Below, piece after piece: positions 1-7,608 of a DNA stretch of 64,000 nt. Numbering within the stretch: position 1 is the first letter of the stretch; every line of letters begins with the position of its first letter. The notes beneath the pieces are model-generated. The model saw only the letters and a list, made by a program, of their open reading frames with translations. It ran no database searches and had not been told where the DNA came from. The stretch is from assembly GCF_025685655.1 (NCBI RefSeq), contig NZ_JAGSYG010000001.1, positions 806,001 through 870,000 of the forward strand. The letters are read 5' to 3'. This stretch comes from Acidicapsa ligni (GTDB lineage Bacteria > Acidobacteriota > Terriglobia > Terriglobales > Acidobacteriaceae). The translations under genes and the position numbers were made by a program.

Positions 1-246
1 CTTCGCCTTGCTCACCATACCCAGAAGGGCCGCTGCTGCTGCGAACAGGACGAAGGAGATGCTCGCTCCCTCAAAGCGAGGCAGGGGATCGGGAAACAGA
101 TCGGGCAGGACGTCCGCTCGCAACGTGTCGATGGCCCAAAACGAGCAAAGCAGAGCCAGCGCTCCGATTGGCAGCCAATCGGAGCGCTGCGCCCGCTTTT
201 TGCTGGATTCTGGCTCTGTTTCGGGTGCTGATGGCTTATTTCCCAT
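1..246 (-). CDS. Partial host membrane protein, unknown function
   Basis: The frame starts at ATG 246-244 and stays open for 82 codons to the left window edge, so the 3' end is missing. The N-terminus is charged and hydrophilic (about residues 1-22). It is followed by a hydrophobic segment (around LPIGALALLCSFWAI) and a second one (around SFVLFAAAAALLG), so I expect an inner-membrane protein with at least two helices. I do not recognise the family. It reads away from the transposon and the tRNA gene, so the mobile insertions to its right did not break its coding region, but the transposon lies only 66 bp upstream of its start and could affect its promoter. Confidence 0.6.
   Translation of the reverse strand, partial: MGNKPSAPETEPESSKKRAQRSDWLPIGALALLCSFWAIDTLRADVLPDLFPDPLPRFEGASISFVLFAAAAALLGMVSKAK
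157..189. repeat. Perfect 15-bp inverted repeat with 3-nt loop inside coding sequence
   Basis: Arms at 157-171 and 175-189 are exact reverse complements, separated by CAG. The hairpin lies within the membrane-protein reading frame, encoding the residues just before and at the start of the first hydrophobic segment. It has no T-tract, so it is not an obvious terminator. Confidence 0.8.
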
Positions 247-312
247 GTTCTTGATCAAAGCACATGTTGCTGGGGGCGGGGGTTGGGCAATTGTTCTTCT
301 GGGGGAGAACAG

Positions 313-328
313 GGTAGTGTCCTAATTT
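313..328 (+). repeat. Left terminal inverted repeat of the transposon
   Basis: Reads GGTAGTGTCCTAATTT, exact complement of 3248-3263. Preceded by the target duplication GAGAACAG at 305-312. Confidence 0.85.
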
Positions 329-351
329 GGTTTCTGGCGCTATGGCTATGT

Positions 352-1428
352 TTATTTGGCATCCTTAGAGGAGAACCCGCTCGGCGTCAACATGATGGAA
401 CCAATTGGCATTTCAATGTAGGGTGGGAAAATGAGCGTCTCCCCAGTCGGGGAAAATTTGTACAGTCCGTAAGAAGACCCTACCGAATAGGGCTGCTGAC
501 TGAAGTTAGCTCTGTAGCCAACGCAATCTACGATCTGCGCTACAAAAAACTCATTTCCGAAATAGGCCGCAGAGTTGTCAATATCTATTTGAGCCGCGCT
601 GAAGCTCCAATTCTGTTCAAAAACTTGCCCAGGATAAATCGTCTCTCCGAGGGCACTGTGCGTCTCCAATTCCTTACAGAGTCTTCGTCTTTCAAGAATC
701 GCATCTCGTTTTTTCCCATTAGCAACGTAGAACTCTGGCGAAATCTGCACCTCTACTGCGGGGCTGTGACCTATGTTGGCGATGGAGTAGTGGAGCGTGA
801 TGTGCGCCCCCTCCTTGTCGTACGTCAGGGCGCTAGCGATAGTCGCAGAGACAATCAGCCATGGGCGCTCAGAAAGCTCCATGGCCTTTTGACTAGTATC
901 AGCCGCGTTTTTGGCTGCCTCTGCCGAAACCCGCGCAGCACGGGCTTGAATAACGGCTTGCTCTGCAATAGTTTTTGTTCGGTCGGCTTGATCCTTCATT
1001 CGGTCGGCCAAGTCCTTCATATGGCCGGACTGGGTGTCAGTGGAATCTTTGAGGCGTTGTGTCCAAGTAGCCTGATCTACCGCTGCCGTGACGAGTTTGT
1101 GAGTGTCTACGCCACCGTCGTGCATCTCCTTGAGTTGGCCTTTCATAGTACGCCACTGAAGAAATCCCGCACCGAACTGGAGCAGTCCCACCAAGACAAG
1201 GGCTCCGGTGAGTCCAATTACCCATCTTTCGCCCGTCTTTACCCTATCTTCGAGTGCTTTTACGTCTGCATCCACTTGCTTGTCGGATACGTCTTGAGCA
1301 CCGCCAGCATCTGGTTTATTTGGCGAGACTTGCGTATTGGATTTTTGCGACGGATGTCCGTCGCTTTGAGTCTTGGGTGCTTCGTCTTGTCCGGGCTGGT
1401 TGTTATTCACGGAGAAATTGTACTCCAA
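352..1428 (-). CDS. Passenger membrane-anchored coiled-coil protein
   Basis: A 358-residue frame from TTG 1428 (a GTG at 1410 is an alternative start; no ATG is near). Residues 1-65 are polar and disordered-looking. One transmembrane helix follows (around WVIGLTGALVLVGLLQF). Then comes a long heptad-like coiled coil rich in Ala, Lys, Asp and Gln, and a C-terminal beta-rich domain beginning around ERPWLIV with an NIGHSPAVEV motif. This layout (helix, coil, ERPW and NxGxxPA motifs) is common in uncharacterised bacterial membrane proteins. The function is unknown. It is transcribed divergently from the transposase with about 41 bp between starts, so the two share a control region. A 389-residue frame on the opposite strand covers the same DNA but has no domain-like composition. 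Confidence 0.6.
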   Translation of the reverse strand: MEYNFSVNNNQPGQDEAPKTQSDGHPSQKSNTQVSPNKPDAGGAQDVSDKQVDADVKALEDRVKTGERWVIGLTGALVLVGLLQFGAGFLQWRTMKGQLKEMHDGGVDTHKLVTAAVDQATWTQRLKDSTDTQSGHMKDLADRMKDQADRTKTIAEQAVIQARAARVSAEAAKNAADTSQKAMELSERPWLIVSATIASALTYDKEGAHITLHYSIANIGHSPAVEVQISPEFYVANGKKRDAILERRRLCKELETHSALGETIYPGQVFEQNWSFSAAQIDIDNSAAYFGNEFFVAQIVDCVGYRANFSQQPYSVGSSYGLYKFSPTGETLIFPPYIEMPIGSIMLTPSGFSSKDAK

Positions 1429-1434
1429 AAAATA

Positions 1435-1465
1435 TTGACAACTCCCAGTTAATGTATTACATTAA
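1435..1465 (+). promoter_or_regulatory. Transposase promoter overlapped by a 17-bp palindrome
   Basis: A -35 TTGACA at 1435-1440 and a -10 TACATT at 1458-1463 are 17 bp apart. The perfect palindrome TTAATGTATTACATTAA (1449-1465) covers the -10 box. The transposase ATG at 1470 is only 6 nt past the -10, so the mRNA would start at or near the start codon (leaderless). The palindrome is a likely operator. Confidence 0.55.
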
Positions 1466-1469
1466 ATAC

Positions 1470-2297
1470 ATGGCAAACGTACTCAACATGGATAAGCAAA
1501 TCATGATTATCTCGGCGCTGGCCGAGGGTTCCAGCATCCGTTCGATTGAGCGGATGACAGGAGTCCACCGCGATACGATCATGCGTTTGGGCGTGAAAGT
1601 GGGTAAAGGATGTACGGCCATGATGGATGAGCAGATGCGCAATCTGTCTTGCAACCGTCTTGAGATGGATGAAATCTGGGGCTTTGTTGGTAAGAAAGAG
1701 CGTCACGTTCGTCCAGAAGATCCAGAGGATGTTGGCAGTGTCTGGACATTTTGTGCCATTGATGCCGAAACCAAATTGGTTCCTGCATTCAAAGTTGGCA
1801 ATCGGGATTCTGCTACCGCCGATGCCTTTGTGCAGGATGTGGCCAAGCGGATGCGCAATCGACTTCAAATCTCTACCGATGGCCTCAATGCATATGTTGA
1901 AGCGATAGAGCGGGCCTTTGGCGGGGACGTAGAATACGGCCAGATCATCAAGGTCTACGGTATAGAAGAGTCCATTACCCCGCAACGCCGGTATAGCGCC
2001 CCAGCGATTCAATCTGTCGAAAAGAAAGCCATCATTGGCAGACCTGATTTTCGGCTCATTTCCACCAGTTACGTTGAACGACTGAATGCTACTACGCGGC
2101 TTCATATGAAACGGTTAGCTCGGCTTACTCATGCATTCAGCAAGAAGCGAGAGAACTTTGAGGCAGCGGTAGGACTGCACTTCGCCTATTACAACTTTGT
2201 GCGCCGCCACAACACATTGCGATGTACCCCCGCAATGGCTGCTGGCGTCTCTCGGGAATTCTGGAGTGTGGGAGACTTGGTAGAGGCGAGTGCATGA
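1470..2297 (+). CDS. IS1-family-like DDE transposase
   Basis: A 275-residue protein that catalyses cut-and-paste or copy movement of the surrounding element. An N-terminal helix-turn-helix region (around residues 12-45, with SIRSIERMTGVHRDTIMRLG) would bind the inverted ends. The catalytic core shows the DDE triad: D67 in EMDEIW, D137 in STDG and E203 in YVERLN, followed by a conserved HFAYYNFVRRH block. The start is ATG 1470; the frame extends upstream, but only the protein from here matches the family layout and the promoter lies directly before it. It is a single frame, without the programmed frameshift of classical insA-insB IS1. Its stop overlaps the next gene by ATGA. Confidence 0.85.
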   Translation: MANVLNMDKQIMIISALAEGSSIRSIERMTGVHRDTIMRLGVKVGKGCTAMMDEQMRNLSCNRLEMDEIWGFVGKKERHVRPEDPEDVGSVWTFCAIDAETKLVPAFKVGNRDSATADAFVQDVAKRMRNRLQISTDGLNAYVEAIERAFGGDVEYGQIIKVYGIEESITPQRRYSAPAIQSVEKKAIIGRPDFRLISTSYVERLNATTRLHMKRLARLTHAFSKKRENFEAAVGLHFAYYNFVRRHNTLRCTPAMAAGVSREFWSVGDLVEASA

Positions 2298-2593
2298 GCC
2301 ATATTGACGATCTACGAGAAGTGATACACAAACTACATGGAGTGAAAGCTACTCACGTCGAAAGCGTCCCCGTAAAAGAAACATTTCAAGGGAAGACGAT
2401 CTGGGATGGAATTGTAGAGGTCTTTGATCTGCATAACCATCCCGACACTCATAGGGTGTATGCGTGGTCCCATAGTACCGATAGCGACGACACACGACAC
2501 GTCACCGTCCTACACATCCCCCCAGCCATATCGCCCGAAACAGCGGTAAGAGCGGCCATCATCCAGGAGTTTAGAAATGCCCAATCAGCCTAA
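2294..2593 (+). CDS. Passenger gene, small unknown protein
   Basis: A 99-residue frame whose ATG overlaps the transposase stop (ATGA), so it is probably translated by coupling. The sequence is polar, with an apparent alpha-beta pattern: an N-terminal helix, then strands around KTIWDGIVEVFDLHNH and HRVYAWSHST. I recognise no family. Being locked to the transposase it may be a mobility accessory factor or simply cargo. Confidence 0.5.
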   Translation: MSHIDDLREVIHKLHGVKATHVESVPVKETFQGKTIWDGIVEVFDLHNHPDTHRVYAWSHSTDSDDTRHVTVLHIPPAISPETAVRAAIIQEFRNAQSA

Positions 2594-2774
2594 GCCGCAA
2601 CCGAAGAAACTCGGACGCCCAGTTCTACCCAAGCACGAGGCTAAAGGGAAGATCGTTCCTGTTCGGTTTAGGGCTGAGGATCTGGAGAAGATGACTGAGG
2701 CAGCAAAGAAAAATGGCCAGACTGTTTCAGAATGGATTCGCACCACTTTAGATGCATCACTCCAGAATTCCTAA
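2577..2774 (+). CDS. Passenger gene, ribbon-helix-helix-like small protein
   Basis: A 65-residue basic protein starting 17 nt inside the preceding gene. The N-terminus is Pro/Lys-rich. The second half (VPVRFRAEDLEKMTEA then a helix ending in SEWIRTTL) has the strand-helix-helix pattern of CopG/MobC-like DNA-binding proteins. It may regulate the transposon operon or act as an antitoxin-type repressor; no toxin partner is evident. It converges with the HTH gene at 2771-2989, overlapping by 4 nt. Confidence 0.5.
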   Translation: MPNQPKPQPKKLGRPVLPKHEAKGKIVPVRFRAEDLEKMTEAAKKNGQTVSEWIRTTLDASLQNS

Positions 2775-2989
2775 TTTATTCCAGCTACCAGTTTTTCGAG
2801 GCTGACTTCCAGACTTTGCGCAAGCAAATATAGGTTTCTTAGCCCTATTTCTTTCTTTCCTAATTCAACATCCGAAATGTAGTTCCGGCCCACTCCCGCA
2901 TGGACTGACAGGTAGGTCTGCGTCCAGCCCCTCATCTGCCTTAATTTTCGTATTCTCTGGCCCACTAAGACACAAATATCGGTTGCCAT
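2771..2989 (-). CDS. Passenger XRE-family helix-turn-helix protein
   Basis: A 72-residue protein that is almost entirely a Cro/C1-type HTH: residues about 8-64, including RIRKLRQMRGWTQTYLSVHA, then VGRNYISDVELGKK as the recognition helix region. The size and lack of any extra domain fit a small transcriptional repressor. It may control the transposon passenger genes. The start is the ATG at 2989; no strong ribosome-binding site is visible upstream. Confidence 0.65.
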   Translation of the reverse strand: MATDICVLVGQRIRKLRQMRGWTQTYLSVHAGVGRNYISDVELGKKEIGLRNLYLLAQSLEVSLEKLVAGIN

Positions 2990-3065
2990 CCATCAAGTCT
3001 GTATGTACTCTATGGAAGACATTCCCCCTATAGAGGACAATTGCTGATTGAGCAGGAAAGAAAGT

Positions 3066-3239
3066 ATGGGATTTTTAGAGTTGCTGCTGAGCGTTTTCGG
3101 TATCACTATCTCGCCAATAAAAAACTGCTCCCTGTGTCAGAAACGCAGGAAAGTAGCCGATATGGTCTTTATCCCAGGCTACGGCTGGTTCTGCAATCAA
3201 GATGAGGCTGAGGAGTACTGGACCCACGGACAATGGTGA
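3066..3239 (+). CDS. Passenger gene, small Cys-containing protein
   Basis: A 57-residue frame from ATG 3066, preceded by AGGAAAG at a suitable distance (a TTG at 3048 is a possible earlier start). Hydrophobic residues 2-16, then CSLC and a later FCNQDEAEEYW, which could bind a metal with three cysteines. It ends 8 bp before the right inverted repeat. The function is unknown. Confidence 0.4.
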   Translation: MGFLELLLSVFGITISPIKNCSLCQKRRKVADMVFIPGYGWFCNQDEAEEYWTHGQW

Positions 3240-3247
3240 GGCAATTC

Positions 3248-3263
3248 AAATTAGGACACTACC
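3248..3263 (-). repeat. Right terminal inverted repeat of the transposon
   Basis: Exact inverted copy of 313-328, followed by the second GAGAACAG at 3264-3271. Confidence 0.85.
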
Positions 3264-3278
3264 GAGAACAGGGTCAGT

Positions 3279-3307
3279 TTGGCGGCAAGGGGCGCTCTTG
3301 CTATACT
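3279..3307 (+). promoter_or_regulatory. Promoter of tRNA-Phe
   Basis: A -35 TTGGCG (3279-3284) and a -10 TATACT (3302-3307) with a 17-bp spacer, 81 bp upstream of the tRNA. The transposon target duplication ends at 3271, only 7 bp before the -35, so the insertion spared the core promoter but replaced any upstream element. Confidence 0.55.
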
Positions 3308-3387
3308 TGAAAAGTTGTTGCAGAAGCGCAGTCTTACCACCTACCGGTTGATTCCCGCGCAAGCCTATTTCCCTGCAATTACACTGA

Positions 3388-3462
3388 GGCCAGATAGCTC
3401 AGTGGTAGAGCGCGGCCCTGAAAAGGCCGGCGTCGGCGGTTCGATCCCGTCTCTGGCCACCA
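3388..3462 (+). tRNA. tRNA-Phe (GAA), CCA encoded
   Basis: A 75-nt cloverleaf. Acceptor GGCCAGA pairs with TCTGGCC. The D arm is GCTC/GAGC. The anticodon stem CGGCC/GGCCG encloses the loop CTGAAAA (anticodon GAA). The T arm has a TTCGATC loop and the gene ends ACCA. The gene is intact and its 3' part from 3414 onward is the left copy of the element's attachment repeat. Confidence 0.95.
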
Positions 3463-3463
3463 C
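3414..3463 (+). repeat. attL, 50-bp direct repeat within tRNA-Phe
   Basis: Identical to 49498-49547. It runs from the 5' side of the anticodon stem through the encoded CCA and one further C. Integration therefore regenerates a complete tRNA on this side. Confidence 0.9.
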
Positions 3464-3508
3464 ATTACAAAGCACTTAGCGGCAACCAAAGAGCTAACAG
3501 TTTATGTC

Positions 3509-3527
3509 AACGTACAAATAACGTACA
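3509..3527 (+). promoter_or_regulatory. Putative integrase arm-type sites, left end
   Basis: Two AACGTACA octamers at 3509-3516 and 3520-3527, start to start 11 bp (about one helical turn). The same pair with the same spacing occurs near attR (49364 and 49375), which fits arm-site binding by the integrase N-terminal domain. Confidence 0.55.
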
Positions 3528-3533
3528 TGGCCG

Positions 3534-4655
3534 CTAGGCCGTGAGCGCTTGTTGTACTTCCGTCTGCGAGTAGTCACTTCCGAGCAACCCCAGAATGGCT
3601 TTTGCTGTGACACCCGTCTTTGCAATATGCGCACGCCCGAGCTTCGCGTAACGCTCCGTCATCTTGATGTTCGCGTGCCCGAGGATCTTCGCCAGCTCAT
3701 AGAGATCGCCGCCGATCATCATGTACCAGGACGCAAAAGTGTGGCGCAGATCGTGAAAGCGGAAATGCCTGATCCGTGCCCTTGAAAGCAGGTCATCGAA
3801 ACTTCCTTCGAGCCTCTGCCTTCCACTTTTGCTCTGACCCCGTGTCGGCGGAAAGATACGATCTTCATCCTCAACAAGAGGAAGACTGCGAAGCTCTTCG
3901 GCGAGTTGCGGAGCCATCGGTACGTAACGCACCTTGCCCTTTTTGAGCCTGGCACGCACGGCGATTAGCCCCTCACCGAACATCACATCCGACCAACAGA
4001 GACGATGAATTTCCGTCGAGCGCATACCCGTTGCGAGCGCGGTTAGGACGATGAGACGCATCCGGAGATTAGTCCGGTTGAAATCCTTCGTGCCTTTCCT
4101 GAGCAGCCTTTCATCAAGAGCCCCTTTGAGCCGTTCAAGCTCTTCCTTTGAGAGGAAGCGCTCACGCGTATCATCGGGCCGGAGAACCTCGACCATATCT
4201 GCTGGATTTTTATCGATGCCGGTATCCTTCGACCAGATCGTCGCAGCCTTCTCCATCATGTGGTGCATGACGTTGTAGTGCCGGACAGCCGTGTTAGCTG
4301 CGAGTCCACGCTTGCCGGTGAGATTTTCATACCAGCGTTGCATGACCGCACCATCGGCTTCGCGGACGAACAGGCGACCGAGTTCCGCCCGGATGCCTTC
4401 CACGATTGAAATCTCACGATCCGCCGAGGCTTTTTTCTTGCCGAAGATGTCCCAGTAACGATCAATCAAATCCGACATGCGGAAGTTGACCTCTTTCTTG
4501 ATGTCGAGATGACGGTTTTCATCGCGAGCGGACATTTTCTTCCGCTCGACCTCTTTTGCGAGTTCGAGCCCACCCGTAATTTGCAGGCTCCGGTTTCTTC
4601 CTCCCTCACGCCAGCGGACCTCATAGAGCCCGTCAGCTTTCTTCCTGATGGACAT
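3534..4655 (-). CDS. int: Tyrosine recombinase integrase
   Basis: A 373-residue phage-type integrase that would recombine attP with the tRNA-Phe site. An N-terminal arm-binding region (about 1-50) is followed by a SAM-like core-binding domain (about 55-150) and the catalytic domain (about 160-345). The catalytic residues are visible: R212 in ATGMRSTEI, H301 and R304 in HDLRHTFAS, H327 in LGHANI and the nucleophile Y336 in MTERYAKL. The start is ATG 4655. It is read toward the tRNA and stops 71 bp from the end of attL, the usual arrangement for tRNA-targeting elements. It is the last gene of a minus-strand run that begins at 9799, with the excisionase-like gene 14 bp upstream. Confidence 0.93.
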   Translation of the reverse strand: MSIRKKADGLYEVRWREGGRNRSLQITGGLELAKEVERKKMSARDENRHLDIKKEVNFRMSDLIDRYWDIFGKKKASADREISIVEGIRAELGRLFVREADGAVMQRWYENLTGKRGLAANTAVRHYNVMHHMMEKAATIWSKDTGIDKNPADMVEVLRPDDTRERFLSKEELERLKGALDERLLRKGTKDFNRTNLRMRLIVLTALATGMRSTEIHRLCWSDVMFGEGLIAVRARLKKGKVRYVPMAPQLAEELRSLPLVEDEDRIFPPTRGQSKSGRQRLEGSFDDLLSRARIRHFRFHDLRHTFASWYMMIGGDLYELAKILGHANIKMTERYAKLGRAHIAKTGVTAKAILGLLGSDYSQTEVQQALTA

Positions 4656-4669
4656 ACATGCTTCTCCCT

Positions 4670-4894
4670 TCAGTCAATGGTTTCGATTGTGTGTTGCTCG
4701 ATGTAGCGCTCAAGCGCCTTCACATCGAACCGCAACGCACGACCGACCTTGACGCAGGGGACTTCCCGCAACCGCGATTTCTTGTAGACCGTGTCCACTT
4801 CGAGACCGAGGTAAAGGGCAGCCTCCCTGACATTCAGGAGCCGCCTACCGATATGACCATTAGAATCCATTTCGACCGCGTTTTTGCGAAACAT
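4670..4894 (-). CDS. AlpA/excisionase-like HTH protein
   Basis: A 74-residue protein. Residues 18-65 form a winged helix-turn-helix of the MerR/Xis type (LLNVREAALYLGL as the HTH, then VPCVKVGRALRFDVKALERYI), the hallmark of excisionase-family DNA-binding proteins. It lies directly upstream of the integrase on the same strand, so it probably directs excision or regulates int. The length is typical for Xis-like proteins. Confidence 0.75.
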   Translation of the reverse strand: MFRKNAVEMDSNGHIGRRLLNVREAALYLGLEVDTVYKKSRLREVPCVKVGRALRFDVKALERYIEQHTIETID

Positions 4895-4920
4895 CTGTGT
4901 TTCACCTCGAACGGCAGAAT

Positions 4921-5880
4921 TCAGGCGACGGAAGGGATCTCCGGGCGGAAGAGGAGGGAGGGTTGAGGTTTCTGGCGCAGCTGATCGTTCCAGTCCTTCA
5001 CGCCAAACGGTTCCTGCACAGAGAACTTCAGATCGAGGCGGCCTGTCAGAGCAACAGCCTTTTTCACCACTCCTGATAATTCGGCACCGGCAGCATCGTT
5101 ATCCATGCCAGCAACGATTTCACTGTCCACCGGCATTCGCACAATAGCTGCTCGAATAAGTTCCGGCTGTTGAAGACCGGGCTTGCCGCCGATTGATGCA
5201 TACCTCGCATGGCTGTCAGGAAACAGGACCGCATGGCTTAGAGCGTCGATTGCAGATTCGCAAAAGATCAGCCGCTGATCGCCCGGTAATTCGTGCGAAA
5301 GCCAGAGGGCTTTATTTCCACCGGATGCAAAGCCGGTAAACTCGACATTCTTGAGTTCATAGCCGCTCAGACCTTCGGCATCGAAATGCGGAAATACCGC
5401 ATTGCCTTTGCTATCGATGCGGACACGGTCAGCGAACCGATCAAGAGCGAGGAGCGAAGCGGGCAGGGCACGTTCTCGTTCGAGATAAGGATGACCGCCG
5501 CCTGCATCTTTCATGCGGGACCAGGCCTCAACCACCTTCATCCTGTCCTTGCTTGTTTTGTGCAGGGCAGGAAAAGTAGGCACGGGAATAGGTGGTTGCC
5601 CGATCCAGGGTCGAAGCTCTTTGCGAATAGCCCCCAGGCTCAGATCCATTCGGTTTTTCACAAAATCAATAATTGAGCCTTTATCACTTTCGTCGCGGTA
5701 CGACTTATAAACGTAATGGTCGTCGCTATCGAGCGTGATGTATACCTTATCTCCGTTCGGATGCCGCATGACGCTCGTTCCCTTCCAGGACTGCTTGCGG
5801 TCAAGTTGATAACCTTGCGCGGCAGCATAGTCCTGAATGTCGATTTTCGTCTTGAAGCTTTCCAACTCGGGATCAAACAT
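4921..5880 (-). CDS. DUF3991/Toprim-domain protein, plasmid primase-like
   Basis: A 319-residue protein from ATG 5880, which follows AGGAGA; the frame extends to 5976, but that longer version would overlap the preceding gene and lacks a good ribosome-binding site. The N-terminal part (about 1-110) resembles DUF3991, with DIQDYAAAQGYQL at its start. The C-terminal part is a Toprim-like domain with LIFCESAIDALSHAV (the acidic strand) and VAGMDNDAAG (the DxD-type strand). Such proteins occur beside relaxases on alphaproteobacterial mobilizable plasmids and are thought to prime the transferred strand. I infer a role in post-transfer DNA synthesis. Confidence 0.75.
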   Translation of the reverse strand: MFDPELESFKTKIDIQDYAAAQGYQLDRKQSWKGTSVMRHPNGDKVYITLDSDDHYVYKSYRDESDKGSIIDFVKNRMDLSLGAIRKELRPWIGQPPIPVPTFPALHKTSKDRMKVVEAWSRMKDAGGGHPYLERERALPASLLALDRFADRVRIDSKGNAVFPHFDAEGLSGYELKNVEFTGFASGGNKALWLSHELPGDQRLIFCESAIDALSHAVLFPDSHARYASIGGKPGLQQPELIRAAIVRMPVDSEIVAGMDNDAAGAELSGVVKKAVALTGRLDLKFSVQEPFGVKDWNDQLRQKPQPSLLFRPEIPSVA

Positions 5881-5947
5881 TTTTTCTCCTACCGCCCACC
5901 TTCGATTTTTTTTAGAACGTCGATAGTAGTGCGCCTGAATCAACGCA

Positions 5948-6736
5948 TCAACCTTTTCGAGAGCCGCTATTCCCAAGCATTAGCCGCAATTGGCCCTGTA
6001 AATTGCGGGCTTCCCTCGTCCAGGCTACCGGCAACTCTTTGATACTTTCGAGGCCTCCTGCGGAGAAGACCGCAACATTGGACAGAAGCTCACGAAGAAC
6101 CCTGCCGCTGTTCGGCTTGAATTCGACATAAACTCCGCCGCTCAGTTCCGCCAGTGTTTTGAACATAGGCTTGCTTTTACGCGCTTCTTTGTCGCCATCC
6201 CTGCATTCGTGGAAGATGAATATCGGTACTGACTTATTGCCAAGTTCCTTCGCTAACCCAGGAAGAGCATCGAGTTCGTCGTGGCAGTGATCGCCGACAA
6301 AGACCAGAGCTGAGAGCTTCTCGGTTTCGGTAAGTGCGAGGCGCAATATCCTTCCAATCTGCGTGCAGCCGCTCTCGCAGCCGAGGTTGCGTATCGACTG
6401 GCATAGAAACTCGGAGCCATCGTGCCACCGACCTACCTTGCATTCATCTTCTCCGCGATACCAGGCGAGTTTCACTTTGATGTTTCCGATAGCGGCGACC
6501 GCCTTAAACATCGAAGCTGTGGCGATCCGGGCCTGTTCAAGACTTTCTTCCCGGCTTGCCGTCAGATCGAGGCCGAATAGAAGGCGACCGCGAGGGCGTG
6601 CATATACCGAATGACTTTCGGCAATACCGAAACGTGCCAGAGCGTCATTCATTTGCTGGCGCTGCATCCCGAGATCGACGGTTGAAACAGCCCCGATTTC
6701 ATTGGGTTTCTTCGCGATGTTCAGTGTTGAGTTCAT
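5948..6736 (-). CDS. VWA-like domain protein of the mobilization region
   Basis: A 262-residue protein with a good ribosome-binding site (GGGAGG upstream of ATG 6736). From about residue 50 it shows a von Willebrand factor A fold: a strand ending LLFGLDLTAS, which gives a DxTxS version of the metal-ion-dependent adhesion (MIDAS) site, and later LSALVFVGDHCHDE. VWA proteins bind metal and mediate protein contacts. Similar genes sit next to Toprim and TraG genes on Acetobacteraceae-type plasmids. The exact role is unknown. It is co-oriented with its neighbours. Confidence 0.6.
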   Translation of the reverse strand: MNSTLNIAKKPNEIGAVSTVDLGMQRQQMNDALARFGIAESHSVYARPRGRLLFGLDLTASREESLEQARIATASMFKAVAAIGNIKVKLAWYRGEDECKVGRWHDGSEFLCQSIRNLGCESGCTQIGRILRLALTETEKLSALVFVGDHCHDELDALPGLAKELGNKSVPIFIFHECRDGDKEARKSKPMFKTLAELSGGVYVEFKPNSGRVLRELLSNVAVFSAGGLESIKELPVAWTREARNLQGQLRLMLGNSGSRKG

Positions 6737-6765
6737 GTCTCATGCCTCCCTTGAACGTTTCAGCG

Positions 6766-7605
6766 TTATTCATCCACCAGTCGCTTCCGCAACTCGCCGA
6801 ACAGAAAGACGGAGAATTCCCACAATATTGCTGTCCACTGAATGAGCCTGTCCTTCAGCCACAAAAGCACCTTCGCTCCGCAGATGATGTCGATGACGGA
6901 AGCAAGCACGATAAGCGCGGAAGTCACCCTGTCCCCCGCTGCTCCGAAGCCGACAGCGCTCCACCAGTGAAGCGGTGCCGCTATCACCCCGATGCGGAAC
7001 CCATCCCAGTGAAAGCCGCCGTCCTGAAACGCATGGATAGCGATGAGAGCAAACCAGGAACCGCCCCACGCAGGCCAGCCGAACGCAAGACGCTTAGACC
7101 CTTCGCATTTGAAGACGGCGAGACTCCATAGCAGGAACAGCGCGGCGCAGATCGTGTGCGCCCATTGAATGAGGAGGAAAGTGTCCCGCTCCGGCAGCTC
7201 CCAGAAGGGCAGCAACAAAAGCCATTCCATAGCCACTGCGATCCCAAGCGCGAAGAGCAGGGGCTTCGGTTGCACGAACCAGGCAGGCGGCCATTCTGAT
7301 GCAGACCTCATCAGTCGCAGGCGATCTATTTCCTGAAGCAACCGGCTGTTCTCTCCATTTAGCCGGGAAGCGACAGATTTAAGCTCCGAGAAATCCGCCT
7401 TTAACCGGTCCTGATCCGCATCGTTGTCTTCGCCGAATGCCCCGGACATAGCCTCATAGAACAGCAGCGGCGGATCATGTTCGGCGCATTGCCTGAGCGC
7501 CTGACTGATGGCGACGTTGCGTTCACCATCACGGTCCGAATCGAACATTTTTACCCGCTTCTTGAAAAGGTCGTAGTTAAATCCCGTTTGCGTTGCCGTT
7601 GCCAT
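6766..7605 (-). CDS. Multi-pass membrane protein with N-terminal coiled coil
   Basis: A 279-residue protein with GAGGTGAG just before ATG 7605. Residues 1-100 are soluble, with a short coiled coil (around ADFSELKSVASRLNGENSR). The rest holds four to five hydrophobic segments (around LLFALGIAVAMEWLLLLPFW, TFLLIQWAHTICAALFLL, WFALIAIHAF, SALIVLASVIDIICG and ILWEFSVFLF). I do not recognise the family. Its place between the coupling protein and the VWA gene suggests a membrane factor of the mobilization machinery, but that is inference. Confidence 0.6.
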   Translation of the reverse strand: MATATQTGFNYDLFKKRVKMFDSDRDGERNVAISQALRQCAEHDPPLLFYEAMSGAFGEDNDADQDRLKADFSELKSVASRLNGENSRLLQEIDRLRLMRSASEWPPAWFVQPKPLLFALGIAVAMEWLLLLPFWELPERDTFLLIQWAHTICAALFLLWSLAVFKCEGSKRLAFGWPAWGGSWFALIAIHAFQDGGFHWDGFRIGVIAAPLHWWSAVGFGAAGDRVTSALIVLASVIDIICGAKVLLWLKDRLIQWTAILWEFSVFLFGELRKRLVDE

Positions 7606-7608
7606 AAC

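Larger units (their letters stand above)
313..3263. mobile_element. IS1-family-like transposon with passenger genes, 2951 bp
   Basis: The ends are 16-bp inverted repeats (GGTAGTGTCCTAATTT at 313-328 and its exact complement at 3248-3263). They are flanked by an 8-bp direct repeat GAGAACAG (305-312 and 3264-3271), the expected target-site duplication for the IS1 family. The transposase at 1470-2297 is the only mobility gene. Five further reading frames (at 352, 2294, 2577, 2771 and 3066) lie between the ends, so this is a cargo-carrying element about three times the size of a simple IS1. Perfect ends and duplication indicate a recent insertion. It sits 8 bp upstream of the -35 box of the tRNA-Phe promoter and is outside the 46 kb element. 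Confidence 0.85.

Noticed and set aside
283..1452. A 389-codon plus-strand frame across the left part of the transposon
   Set aside because: It covers the minus-strand passenger gene, runs through the inverted end, and has a Cys/Leu/Arg-rich composition without domain pattern. The minus frame has a membrane helix, coiled coil and known motifs.
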